DNA from: Rhodeus uyekii
Taxonomy: Eukaryota > Chordata > Actinopteri > Cypriniformes > Acheilognathidae
Length of the DNA stretch: 64,000 nucleotides
Assembly: GCA_037043235.1 (NCBI GenBank)
Contig: JAWRVZ010000570.1
Span: 18,501 to 82,500 of the forward strand
Reading direction: 5' to 3'
Shown here: positions 1 to 11,634 of the stretch, one piece after another
Layout: the number at the start of each line of letters is the position of its first letter
How positions within the stretch are numbered: position 1 is the stretch's first letter
Position numbers and translations under genes: made by a program
Notes under the pieces: model-generated
Databases searched by the model: none
What the model saw: only the letters and a program-made list of their open reading frames with translations
Told to the model about the DNA's origin: nothing

Positions 1-999
1 ATTACAAGGTAATAAAGTGAAACAAACAAAAAATACAGGGAAAAAATTGTTAAAGTTATGGGACTTTTGAAAATGGCATAAGAGCAAAAAGGTCAGTCAT
101 ACCATAAACAATAAAGTACAACTGACAGACAAATAAAATTAAAAAAATTTAGGAATTATGGCTTGCCTTTTTGATCCAACCTGGAGGTCCCTGTCAGAGA
201 CCAAGAGTATGGAGACCATTCTGCAAACTCTTGGAGTCCTAGATTGGGAAGCATTCTCTTAATAGCCAGCAATCAAGTCATAAGGGACAAGCCACACTAA
301 GAACCAATCCAGATGCATACAAACCTGGGCTAAAAAAAAAGTCTAGGTGAAAAGCTGCAAGTTCTATCCTGGACAGTGGGGTCCCATCACCCTGTAAAAA
401 TACAAAAGGGGTGTCACTTACAGATACGCCAGAACCCTCAGCTCATCCAACTGAACAACTCGCCACACCTGTCACCCAGAAGTCAGACACATCTTGTGGC
501 ATACTTAATTACAGAACTGAAAATGGGAGATTAGAGTATAAATATTACCCAGTGTTGACTGGCTTATCCAGATTCTAATTGCAGCTTCATTCGTCCTCAG
601 TTTCACTACTTGACACTCATTTCAAGCCAAGTGCTTTTAACGTGTATGCTGCTGAGGAAAATCAGTTACAGGTCAGTTTAATCCCAATGAATTACCACAG
701 TTTTAAAACAAAAGCATCAAGTAAAATGGGTATCCAAAAATTAATGCAGTTTCAAACAAGAATTCACATGAGGCAGTCAGGGCATGAAAACCTAGGAACA
801 AAAACAAAGACAAAGTCAATTTATACAGCATAAGTTGCAAAAACGGAAGGAACAAAGGGTCATAAAACAAAATGACAAGCAAAACTAACAAATGAAGTGT
901 ATAAAACAAATAAAATGGATAAATTCGTTAAATAAAAGGGACAGACATATGGTATACATGGACAAAAAAAAAAAGTAAACAAACCAAGTGGCCTGGTGA

Positions 1000-1430
1000 A
1001 GTCAGTCTGGGTCTATTGGCTTTAAACTGCTCAGAGCCAACCTCTGTGCTTAGGCATATCAACCATTTCATCTCTGGATCTTTTTGGTCCGTTAAACCTG
1101 GGTGTTTGGAACAAATAGGGTTTCTTAAATTGCCCTGAGTAACCCTCTCTGGTAATCGTCAAGTCACCTCTGCCTGATCCTCTGGTTATTCCGGTCTGTT
1201 AACCTGGGAGTCTACAACCAATTAAGAGGTGTAGTTAAACTACCCAGAGTGCACCTCTCTGGGGTGAAGCACATCAGTACCTCAGTCTGAAACCATGTCA
1301 GTTTTAACCTGGGGTGTCTGCAACCAACCTGGGGTCTACTGGCTTTAAACCATCCAGAGTGAGTCTGTGATGAGGCACAACAGTATTTTGCCAGATCTTC
1401 TGGATCTTTGTCAGTGTTAGCTGTAAGAGA
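1000..1430. repeat. Degenerate tandem repeat, period about 107 bp
   Basis: Four decayed units follow one another. The landmark cctctctgg (or a variant) recurs near 1041, 1144, 1254 and 1363. A second landmark, a run resembling ttaacctggggtgtctgcaac, recurs between them, as does ggctttaaac followed by cagag. Period is about 103-110 bp. It lies inside the larger purine-rich repeat region. Confidence 0.6.
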
Positions 1431-2113
1431 TTTAGTTTTAGCCAAGAGAAGAAAAAGCCTATAGAGCAGGCAAAAAAAACAAAAAAAAACAAAAGGCTTA
1501 GAGCTTGAAATACAAGGATACTAGGACAAATGCAGAATAAACTTTAAAAAAGGCACTTGAAAATGTTACTGCATAAATATTCAGAGACAATAATGGACCA
1601 TCAAGACAAGTCACTAATAGGAAGAAAATAAAGGAACAATACTGACAGGATCATAAGCCACAATGACAAACAAAAATAAAAAAAGTGACAGTAGGTGCAA
1701 ATAGAAGGGCCATTGAGACAGCGTAAAAAAGTAATGGTGGAAATTAATTAGTACATGCCGACTATGCAGTTCCATTGACAGTCCTGAAATCCTGTCATAT
1801 TTCTGATTCTGTTACCAGAGCCAGTGGAATGAGGTCAGGGGTCAGATTTGGGTTAGCAGATATACCCTTCAAATGAACCAGTCTCAATTGCTGGAAGGCT
1901 AACCCATTTCTATATACACTCATAAACTGACAGCACAGCTGTAATATGAAAGAGGGAACAAGGGCACAAGCACATATTTAATACCATAATGAAAGGAGCA
2001 ACTAACCCTTGTAGTCAGTGTCTGCAGGATTTAAGGTAAAAACGAGTAGTGACCTGCAATCACCACATTATCAGTCTGACTAACAATTAGGCCACGACTT
2101 CCCCCAAAAAGTC

Positions 2114-2166
2114 ATTGAAACAATCTACATTGTAAAAAGCGCTATATAAATAAAGGTGACTTGACA
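2114..2166 (+). repeat. 3' tail fragment of an L2-like LINE
   Basis: The stretch around gcgctatataaataaagg followed by tgacttgac is the same as the 3' terminus of the LINE ending near 50,221. Only the last ~50 bases of the element are present here, without coding sequence. This is a severely 5'-truncated insertion or a SINE sharing that tail. Confidence 0.65.
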
Positions 2167-5100
2167 AGATTTAAGCTGATACAAGGGGGCAAAATGACAA
2201 GGAACCTTAAGATAAGGGCAAATTCTCTTATAGATACAAAAAAAGTGACCAAGTTGCTATAGACAAGTTGAACAGGGAAGTAACGAGAGCTGAACAAATA
2301 AAGTCAAGTGTAAGTACAACAAAAAATGAACATTAAAGTGAGCATTGAGACTTAAGAGAACAAATCTAAAAAAAAAAAAAAGACATGCAATAAAGATAAA
2401 TCATATACCTTTTATTTCTGAATATGTACAGTAGGCCAAAACACTTAGAGTCTGTTCAATATCAAGAAAGGGTTAAGTTGGGAATCCAAACAATGGACAA
2501 TGCATTAAGGCGAAAGAAAAAAAATGTGCATAACAAGGGCATTATAATTAATCTGTATATATGCAAGTTTACGGTAAGCTAAAACAGACTCTGAAAAATA
2601 TTAGGAGACACTACAGAAAGCAGCAGTTATATGGTATTACACAGCATGTTATTTACAGAATAGATTGAGATCAGTTGGTGACAGGTAGAAGTAACTTCGA
2701 CCGAATAAAGAGGACATGGTTAAAAATGGCCCTTAATTCACAGATGCAAACAAAGAGGGAATGGACAATAAAAGGCACAGATGCAAGAACAGCAGAAACA
2801 AAAAGGACCATGAGATAATGCAAAAATAGCATGAAAGGACAAGTTATAAAGAACTTTGAGGCATTAAAGAAATAAGACATACAAAAAGGGAAATTAGGAC
2901 ACAAGTCAATTTATACAAAGTTGCCAAACTGTCTGTAAATATCATGGTACATATGTTTTTATTGATGCATTACCTTTTGGGTTAATTTCAATTATATAAG
3001 GTTTTAAAGATGATTAAAGTGATTCTATATACAAATGCGTCAGCCACTTCATTATCAGTAAAAACCACTTTTAAAATAAAACAGAAGTTAAATGCTTTTA
3101 TAAAGTTGAATAGAGCAAGACTAGCAGAACTACAAGGTAATAAGGGGGAAGAGTAAAAGCGTCAAGGGCAAATAGAACAGAAAAAAAGGGTTAAAGTTAC
3201 AGGAATAAATGGGACTATTGACACTGGCATAAGTGCAAAAAGGTCTGTCACAAAATAGACAAACAGTTCTCAAATACAAGTGACAAACAACTTTAGCAGC
3301 ATGTTACAGGAACACACATCCACTAACTAGAACAGAAGGGATTGAAGATTTTCAAAACTGACAAGCAAGCAATGCTGAAATTGAGAATATTTGTAAAAAC
3401 TGAAACGTGCTCCAGCATAAAGCTGTTGGTGAACATTGCTAAACTAGTCAAACAGTAGAAAAATTGAGCCAAACAGTTGACCATTTCCAGAAAGTCAAAA
3501 GCAAAGTACAAAGACAATTCTCATGTTTCATCCTCTAGATGGACTGCTCTGTAACTGCTACTGGTGGATCAATACGACTCAGGAACTCCATTGATTCACT
3601 ACCTGTCCCACCTTAAAGTCTCCTAGACACCTACCTGAGGTGAAACTCCTTTGCCCATTACCCAAAAAAGGTCCAGGTGGCCTGCTGAGAGTTAAGTCCT
3701 CGATAAAGTGGTCCTGTCAGCCTTTAAAGATGTAAAGCGCTGTCACTTACAGATAAAACCTACCATATTCTCACTACATTGTAGTTCTCAAAGGGTCTGG
3801 TGCAGTTGGTCAAACGGTGTTGGATAAAGGGTTAGTGTAGTTCTCCATTCCATCTTGGACTCTCAATGGCAGGGAGATCAGCCAAGTAAGAACAAATGAG
3901 AAAAGATTGTTGGTACCACATGTGCTCTTAGTTTCATACCACCCATCAAAACCAACCTTTAGCAGACGCAGTCCACAGTGCCACCAATCTGCAGGAGCAG
4001 ATTATAATACACGGCAAGTTTAGAGGTGACAGGAAAGAAAGTGTCAGTGTCTTTCCTGCCCAACATGACATCAGATACAAGATTAACAGCTGGAAGGGAC
4101 CAAAAAGAGAGGGGTTGTTCTGAGTAAATAAAAAAAGTAAAAGCCAGAAATGCCAAGCCTCAATTTTTCCGACAGCAATACGAATTACAGCATTTTAAAA
4201 CAATAGAACAGTCTCAGAGTAGTAAGGGGGAGATCAAGTAATAAATAGGTACAGGGAGAGAGAGGAAAAAAGGTTAATGCAAGGAGCATATTTAAAAAAA
4301 AAGACAAAGGAGTCTTAAGGAAGTTTTTCTTTTTTGGTGGCGACAATGAGATGAATTTGGCATATGTAATACAGTTCACATAGGTCTATGGTTACTTAAA
4401 GAAATAAAGGCACATGCAAGACAGGACTACAGTTCCCTTTTCATTATGCAAATGCTAGAACAAATGGGAATTAAACAAAGTGAGTAATAAGAAATTTAAG
4501 GGGCATGAGGGGGAAAAAGAAAAGTCCTTCAGGTCACAATTTAAATTCTCAAAACAAGGAGGGCTTAACAACTGCCCGAGACTTCACCATGGTAAAGCTG
4601 TAAGAGCACAATCTTACAGGAGAGAAGTGCATTAAGAAAATTAGTAGTCTTAAAATGAGCAAAACAAAAAAGGCTGAAGAGAGTAACTTAAAGAGGTCTC
4701 AATTTACAGCAAATGTAAAGAACATTCTTAAATTCTTAACCTGAATGTGCCCTTTATAACAAAAGAAAGAAACCAACAAACCCTGTATAAGGCAGTCATA
4801 TCAATCCATATGCAGTTGAGCTGAAACCGTTCTCAAAAAGTATTTTAACAAGGTAGTGCTGATATATCCCATTACCTCCAGGCAACAGCACCCTCCGGCG
4901 GCTCCTGGTGGCAATACATGAGGAACAAAAACCAATAACAGTTCATTATAGCACACACCCACTAAATGAGACTGAAGAGAGATTAGAATGGAGTTGGACG
5001 GTCATCTCAGCCCAGTTCTCACTGAATGCAAGGTGCTAATATTCTTCAGCGGTTTTGGGAATTAGAGTACAAATACACAAGCCAATTAGAGAAAGAAGTC

Positions 5101-5620
5101 GAGTGCACTTTAGCACAGGGGCATAAACACGATAGTTACTACATTAAGGATGTAGTGAAAAGTGCGCAAATAAAAAAAAAAGGTACAAACAGGGGCAAGA
5201 GAAAAATAATCTTACAGGAAAGGCATAAGTGCAAGGAGGTAAAGAGACAGAGGGGGACAAAAACAAAATGGGTGAAAGTTGTGGAAGTAAACCGTACAAA
5301 TTAAATTGGTACAAGTGCAAAAGAGGTTAGTCGCAGCATAAACCATAGATACAGGTGAAAGTTAAATTAATAGGGCACAAGTACAAAGCAAGCACAAGTT
5401 TAAAAGCATGATACAGGAACATACAGCCACACCAACTACAATGGAAAGGATCAAAGGAGGATTTTTCTTAAAGCAAAGTTTGACAAGCACAGCTAAAAGT
5501 GTAGATGTCATTTGTAAAGACTAAAGTGTACTCCACCATAAAGCCATTGAGAAACCTTGCTCAACCAATAAAGACTCACCAGTCAAAATCGGAGACGTAC
5601 ATTTTCCAAGTCTTGAGCCA

Positions 5621-7818
5621 AGGATTCCAGAGATATAAGACACTCACAGTTATGAGCGTGAATGCGTTTGTAGTTGCCGTAGCGCCACCTATTGGCTGAT
5701 TTGTCATTTTGATACACTCCCCCCAAATTGAGACCTACCATCTGGCAAAGTATCAAGACCTTATGGTTTGGTCTGCACAATCTGTTTTATAGCAGAGGAA
5801 TAAAAATAAAAATCTTAATTACAATAGGTTTAACACTTTGCGTTTGAACAAGACATGAATAAAAGCAACCATTAAACAGGCAGGTTATGTACAATACAAC
5901 TTACACCACTTAAGAAAAAGACAGCATTGCTGAGGGGGAAACATGACACTTAATGTGTATGATTACTCACTAGTTACACTGAGGTCGTTCCAGAGGAACA
6001 CCTGAAAGCCTTCACTTTAATTCTGCTAGTAATAAGCAGTTAGAATGAAGAAAGAGAGAGAGTTGAGTATTTTAAAGCCTCAATATTTATGGAGCATTTA
6101 ATACAGAGGGCAATAAGGTCACAGGTGCATGAAGGAAAAGAAAGCATGGTGAAAAGAAATATGGAAACACAAACTGAAGATTTCTTTTAAAAGGGGCAAA
6201 AAAAATCTAAGGTGCAGAGGCATAAAGGGAATGCATTAAGAGTCCAATTTATAGATGGTATTAAACCAGTTGTTTAGGGTTAGCTTACATGAAAAGGGGC
6301 AGAAATGTAAAAAGCTGTATACTGAAACAATGGGTACATTTGTAGTGCTCAAAAGATGCTTTGTCTTTATGCCTCTTATTTATGGAATTGTATTAAGTAG
6401 AGATGGACGAAAAGTGTAGTATAACATGTTAAAAACAAATACAGTGTGGAAGTAACATGATCGCATACCTGCAAGAGCATTCATTTAAGATGAATTGGTC
6501 AATTAAATTAGTTTTAACTAATCTAACCCTTTCCACACACAAATGTCATTAAAAGCACAAATGTGACCACATACACAAAAAAACTAGTCAAACACTTCTA
6601 GAAATCAGCTAATTATCTGAAATCTGCAAACAATCTGAAAATATCCATGTCTAGATGAAGTCCAACCACCTGAACTTCCACAAATGAAGGCCTGGTACTA
6701 GAGCACAAGAGCAAAGTCTAACATGATCTCAAACATTCATTGTTCTACCTGGTAAATTTATAAACAGTTTACCAAAGCAAGCTCTCCACATCTCCAGAGC
6801 TCAAAGACCAAGTGAGATCAGAAATCATAAATGCTTACCGAGGACACATTAAAGTTTTCAAAGGTTAGGCCAAGGAAGAGAACAGCATCAAGCAGCTGCA
6901 CATCTGAAGCACAAGCTGAAGAACTACAGGAAACAGTCCATAGCCCCATCCAGTTTGTGGTGCATCTGGTCTAATCATGGAAGTAAAACATACAATAAAA
7001 GCAGAAACGCATGACAGTGAAAAAGAAAAGAAAGTTATGCACTAATTAAGTTCAGGGGTTAAGTTCCAGTCATTAACCCATCTATCTGATACCCTGTTGG
7101 GGAATATGGTTCAACCCTCTAAAGAGAAAAACCAAAAATTGAAATAAACCACAGATACCAGGTTGGTCTTCAAACCAGGAAGGAATTCTCATCTGGGCAG
7201 CCATTGACTTCACAGACGGGCATTTCAGCATCATGTTAGAAACCCACTGCAACAAAATCAGTGACTAAATGAGGACTACTAACACTAAGAAGGAGAGTAT
7301 AGACAAACAACAACACTACAGTTCTTAGGTTTGAAGGTTAAGACAGAAGAGATTATCTCAAATGGTACACACACACTGGAGACATCAAACTAGAAGACAA
7401 GCTCTTGAAGGAATAGCAGAAAGTAAACAACTGACATAAACAGAAAAAATAGGTCAGACAAAAAGTGTGATTGAGTGCTTAAATACTGTGGTGATGAGCG
7501 GATCAGGTGCAGGTGATGGCTGAGTGACAGCAGGTGATGAGCAACAGCAGGTGATGAGCAACAGCAGGTGATGAGCAAGAGGAATGCTGGGAATTGTAGT
7601 TTTGAGTGATATATGGCTGAACAATCTGTGAATGAAGTATGGAGTAAATGAGGGAATAGCAGTCAGAGGAATTGTGACTGTCACTTCACAAAACTACATT
7701 TCCAAATAATATTGATAACCAAATAGTTTCCTATAATCCTAATTTGAAGGTTGTGGAAGGAATTTACGTGTTGCTGTGTCCTCTGGCTGAACACAGGTCA
7801 GTCAGTTCAAAGATGAGT
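5621..7818. other. Gene-free stretch
   Basis: AT-rich DNA with scattered stop codons in all frames. I recognise no coding domain, RNA gene or complete mobile element. The region continues the A/G-rich plus-strand composition of the preceding repeats until about 7.5 kb, where a short 17-bp tandem repeat occurs. Confidence 0.5.
7528..7578. repeat. Three exact 17-bp tandem copies
   Basis: The unit cagcaggtgatgagcaa is repeated three times without change at 7528, 7545 and 7562. A shortened related motif lies just upstream. It is a young minisatellite seed. Confidence 0.85.
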
Positions 7819-7951
7819 TTTCCTGTAGCTCAATCAGTAGAGCATTGGTGTTTACAACACCAAGGTCATGGGTTCGATCCCAGGATAAGCAAGAACTGAT
7901 TTAATGTGTTCCTTTAATGTAAGTTGCTTTGGTTAAATGCGTAAATGTAAA
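7819..7951 (+). mobile_element. tRNA-derived SINE
   Basis: A tRNA-like head with an A-box-like run (tagctcaatcagtagagca, 7826-7844) and a B-box (gggttcgatccc, about 7870-7881) is followed by a short unrelated body and a tail resembling aagttgctttggttaaatgcg. The same family appears on the minus strand near 50.25-50.4 kb. The tail resembles the LINE-derived tails of widespread fish SINEs. Pol III promoter boxes are visible, but the acceptor arm is not that of a functional tRNA. Confidence 0.75.
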
Positions 7952-8159
7952 TCTCCAGCTGGAATAATGGTTAGGGTTTGGATCTGTCAGAGAGGGTGTG
8001 TGTTCTTGTGCAACGGTTGCCACTCAATGCCTTTAAGACTGCCGGAGTTAAAACTGGGTCTGGGAGGAACAGCTGGCAATTAAAGCTCGTTCTCATCACA
8101 CTTACATAGAGAAAAGTGAATTTACCACAATACATTACAATACAATACTCCGGGTCCAC

Positions 8160-8711
8160 CGCTGCACCTTGGAGCAGCAGAGGCAGTACCTGATCAAAGC
8201 CTATTGAACCCAGGCCCTTCGTGAGCTAATCCCCCCATGGTTTCAGAGCTCGACAGCCTCTCGGTCACCGGCCCGGAGACCGACCACCTCGAGCAGATCC
8301 AGCCCGCGTTAGACTCGTTCCGGGGGGCCTTCATCGGGCCCAGGCCGTCCCACAGGCGCAGGGACAACGCGCAACAGAAGGCCGCCCGGGTCGAGAGGTT
8401 CTTCGACCGTTGCCGGGACAAGGGCGGACCCAATTTCATCAACGCTCTCTCCCTCGCCGAGGAGGTCAGCTGCTGGACCGCGGCCTCACCGTCACCACGC
8501 TCCGTCACTACCTCATGGATCTGTCCGCCTTTGCCGATCACGCGCTCCACTGGCTCCAGAGGCCCCGCTGCCTACGGGAGGCGGATCTCCGCACCATCGC
8601 TCGGAAATGCTCGGCCCAGATCAAAATCATGCGCGCCGACCTCATCGTCCACCGGACGGATGCCAGGGAGAAGATGTCCTGTGCCATTGTGGGCCGCAGG
8701 CTTCTTTGCGC
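8160..8711 (+). pseudogene. Tyrosine-recombinase-like gene, 5' part (interrupted)
   Basis: This GC-rich segment differs sharply in composition from its AT-rich surroundings. An ATG at 8237 opens a frame whose first ~75 residues are helical and basic (an AARVERFF-type stretch). The frame then shifts by one near 8465 and continues in another frame with LTVTTLRHYL and LREADLRTI-type sequence. This resembles the N-terminal core-binding half of a fish tyrosine-recombinase (Crypton-like) protein family; that assignment is recognition by eye and uncertain. The coding sequence stops at 8711, where an endogenous retrovirus is inserted, and resumes after 13518. The GCGC immediately before the provirus is the left target duplication. 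It could be a mobile-element gene or a decayed host relative. Confidence 0.45.
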
Positions 8712-8982
8712 TGTGATGGAAATTCTACCATTTCATATGTTTTTATTTCATGATTATATGATACTCTTTATATCCTAAGATATTAGTGAGTAGCAGCTGA
8801 CCTTGTTGTTTAGTGGGAAGACTTGAAAGTATTTGGGCAATTGTGTTCAAGGTATGGGAAGACTTGAAAGTATTTGTGCAAGGCTAACTTTCCCACCGAG
8901 GGAAGGAGAGTCTGTGCTGACCTTCAAGGTCAGGGAAGATATAAATGTTGAAGCTGCCTGTCCTTCTTTGTCACACTCTGCA
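8712..8982 (+). repeat. ERV 5' LTR, truncated at its 3' end
   Basis: It matches the first ~270 bases of the 389-bp 3' LTR. It carries a TATA-like tataaat at 8940-8946 and an internally repeated gggaagacttgaaagtattt block. Homology stops at cactctgca near 8982, where pol sequence begins, so the end of R/U5 and the primer-binding site are gone. The TATA element could still drive transcription into pol. Confidence 0.9.
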
Positions 8983-8984
8983 TC

Positions 8985-11493
8985 AACATGTGTGGCTGAC
9001 ACTGTTACCCTCTTGAAACATTTAGCAAAAGAGGGTCACAAGGTCAGCCTGCCGAAAATGCAATTTGTGAAGCAGGAAGTGATCTTTTTAGGCCATGTCA
9101 TAACGCCAAACAGTAAGTCCCTGTCTGACAAAAGAGTAACAGCTATCAGAGAAATTCCAAAGCCAATCACAAAGAAACAAATGCTCTCCTTTCTGGGGAT
9201 GTGTTCATATTGTCGAACATTTATTCCAAACTATGCTATTGTGGAACATCCTTTAAGAGAATTGACAGTGAAAAGGGGGTTAAAATCCTCAGACAAATTG
9301 ACATGGACTGATGAACCCGAACAGGCTTTCAATGAGGTGAAAGTCCAGCTGGGTATGGCTCCAACGTTGGGCCTTCCAGTACCAGAAAAACCTTTTGTGC
9401 AGATGGTGGATGAGAAAAATGGCTTCATGACATCGGTGTTGTTGCAGAAACATGGGGACAGGTTAAGACCCGTAGCTTATTTTTCAAGCAAATTAGATCC
9501 TGTGGCTGCAGGATTGCCACGTTGTCTGAGAGCAGTGGCAGCGGCTGAAAAGGCCGTAGTGGCATCAAGAGAATTTGTGGGATATTCTGAACTGACCTTG
9601 TTTGTCCCTCATGCTGTGTCTATGATTCTGCAGGAACAGAAAACGTCGCACTTATCTACGGCACGTTGGCTAAGATATAACACTTTGTTATTGGAAATGC
9701 CGAATGTTGTTGTTAAACGTTGCACTGTTCTTAATCCTGCCACTCTTCTTCCTACAGAGGAGGACGGAGAGACACATCATTGTTGTCTGACTGCCCTTGA
9801 TCAAGTCTGCACACCGAGACCTGACTTGACGGACACACCACTAGATAACTGCGAGAATGTTTTGTTTGTAGATGGCTCTGCCTCTAGAGACAAAACAACA
9901 GGCCTCAATCGAGCAGGCTACGCTGTCACGACTGAGTTTGACGTGCTAACTTCAGGGTCATTACCTTCAAACTACTCCGCCCAGGCTGCTGAGCTTGTGG
10001 CCTTAACTGAGGCATGTAAATTAATGACTGACAAATGTGTGACAATTTACACAGACTCTCGTTATGCTTTTGGGGTAGTGCATGATTTTGGGGCTTTGTG
10101 GAAACACAGAAAATTTTTGAAATCGGATGGGAAGCCCATCCTCAATGCTGCGCTAGTGTCAGATTTACTAGATGCCATCTTGCTGCCTAAACGAATTGCT
10201 GTTTGTAAATGCGCTGCGCACACTAACTCTAAAGATTCTATTTCTGCAGGAAATGACAGAGCGGATGCGGCAGCGAAAGCTGCGGCTGCAAAACCACCGG
10301 ATGAGGAATTCACCATGTTGTCTGACACTAACTGTGATACTTCAAATTCTCTACAGGCCATGCAATCTTTTGCTACAGCTGGAGAGAGGATCGCTTGGAA
10401 GAAAGCAGGCTGTAGTGTTCAGGACGGCATGTGGATGAGTGTTGATGGCAAACCCTGTTTACCCAAACATTTTTTCGGTCATTATGCTATATTGACACAC
10501 GGGTTAGACCATGTGTCAAAAGGAGGGATGGTGATGCAGTTGACAGATTTGTGGTTTACAAAGGGGTTCACAACATGCGCAGAAAACTTTTGCAAGAGAT
10601 GTGTAATTTGTAACACAAACAATGTGGCAAGAGGGATACAAGTACCCATTGTATCGCAACCACCACCAGCAGGGCCTTTTGAATATCTCACGATGGATTT
10701 CATAGAACTGAACCCTTGTGAGGGAAAGAAATATTGCTTGGTTATGGTGGATCTTTTTTCCAAGTGGACGGAAGCGTTCCCCACATCCAAACAAGATGCA
10801 GCGGCAGTAGCAAAGGCTCTGCTGACTGAGATTGTCCCACGATGGGGCATACCACGAAAAATCAGTTCTGACAATGGCACACATTTCGTTCATGAGGCAA
10901 TCAAACAGGTGGGAACCTTTTTGGGAATTGATTTGAGACAACACTGTGCCTACCACCCAGCTTCTGGGGGTGCTGTGGAAAGAGAAAATTTCACAATAAA
11001 ATCAAAATTGGCCAAGTGCTGTGAAGAAACAGGGCTCACATGGGTTAAAGCTCTTCCAATTGTCCTGATGTACATGAGGATGAGAAAAAGGGCCAAAACA
11101 AATCTGAGCCCATTTGAAATATTGTTTGGAAGACCACCCTATGTAGGACTCGAGGGGGGTAAACAGCGCCTGCCATCAACCGATATGTGTGAAAATAACA
11201 TGTTGAACTATTGTAAAGAAATGTCTTCTCTTCTGGCCAACATCTGTGTGCAGGTGAAAGCAGCTCAAGGGAAGACAGCTGAGACCCCGCTCCATGACCT
11301 TAGACCAGGAGATTTCGTGGTGATAAAGGATCTGAAGCGGAAGAGCTGGAAAGCAAAGAGGTGGCTGGGACCGTTTCAAGTGCTACTGACGACGCACACG
11401 GCTGTGAAGGTCGCAGAGAGAGCAACGTGGGTTCACGCTAGCCACTGTAGGAGGGTGCCGCCTCCGGAGAGCGGTAAAGAATCGGGGGAGTAG
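8985..11493 (+). pseudogene. pol: ERV pol fragment: RT connection, RNase H, integrase
   Basis: The frame is open without a stop from inside the LTR to 11493, but the retroviral part begins near 8985 and has no native start. It starts after the RT catalytic core, so the polymerase YxDD motif is absent. RT thumb/connection sequence (HVITPNSK, SFLGMCSYCR) comes first. RNase H follows, with its acidic residues visible in VDGSAS (about 9868), AELVAL, TDSRYA and GNDRAD. The integrase has an HHCC zinc site (about 10463-10615) and an intact-looking D,D,E triad: Asp in MDFIE (about 10696), Asp in SDNGTH (about 10869) and Glu in VERENF (about 10978). Domain order and RNase H style are gammaretrovirus-like. 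The unusual point is a long undamaged RNase H-integrase frame in a provirus that has lost its polymerase. Confidence 0.9.
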
Positions 11494-11634
11494 AAACCAC
11501 AGAATTCAATAACAATCGAGTGACGTCTCACACAGACTTCACTTCTGCTATCTAAATAAGTAAGGACGTCCCGAAGGAGGAATCAAAGTCAAAACAGCCA
11601 GGGTGGTGGAGGTCAAGATAACCGAAACCAAGCG

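Larger units (their letters stand above)
1..5620. repeat. Very diverged long direct repeats in gene-free, purine-rich DNA
   Basis: No reading frame here resembles a known protein. The plus strand is rich in A and G and is built partly of old direct repeats. Bases 3-135 match 3131-3292 (shared cores tacaaggtaataa, gttaaagtta, gcaaaaaggtc). Bases 340-445 match about 3660-3755 (shared core gtcacttacagata). Bases 3230-3495 match about 5310-5600 (shared cores atacaggaaca and cataaagc). The spacings of roughly 3.1-3.3 kb and 2.1 kb suggest at least three decayed units in tandem. The origin is not recognised; an old satellite or duplicated intergenic block are both possible. Confidence 0.5.

Noticed and set aside
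7819..7890. Functional tRNA gene
   Set aside because: A and B boxes are present, but the acceptor pairing fails and a SINE body and tail follow; a related copy exists at 50.3 kb.
8833..8984. Native start of the ERV pol protein inside the LTR
   Set aside because: The open frame begins at a TTG within LTR sequence. It is a fusion created by the deletion, not the authentic N-terminus.
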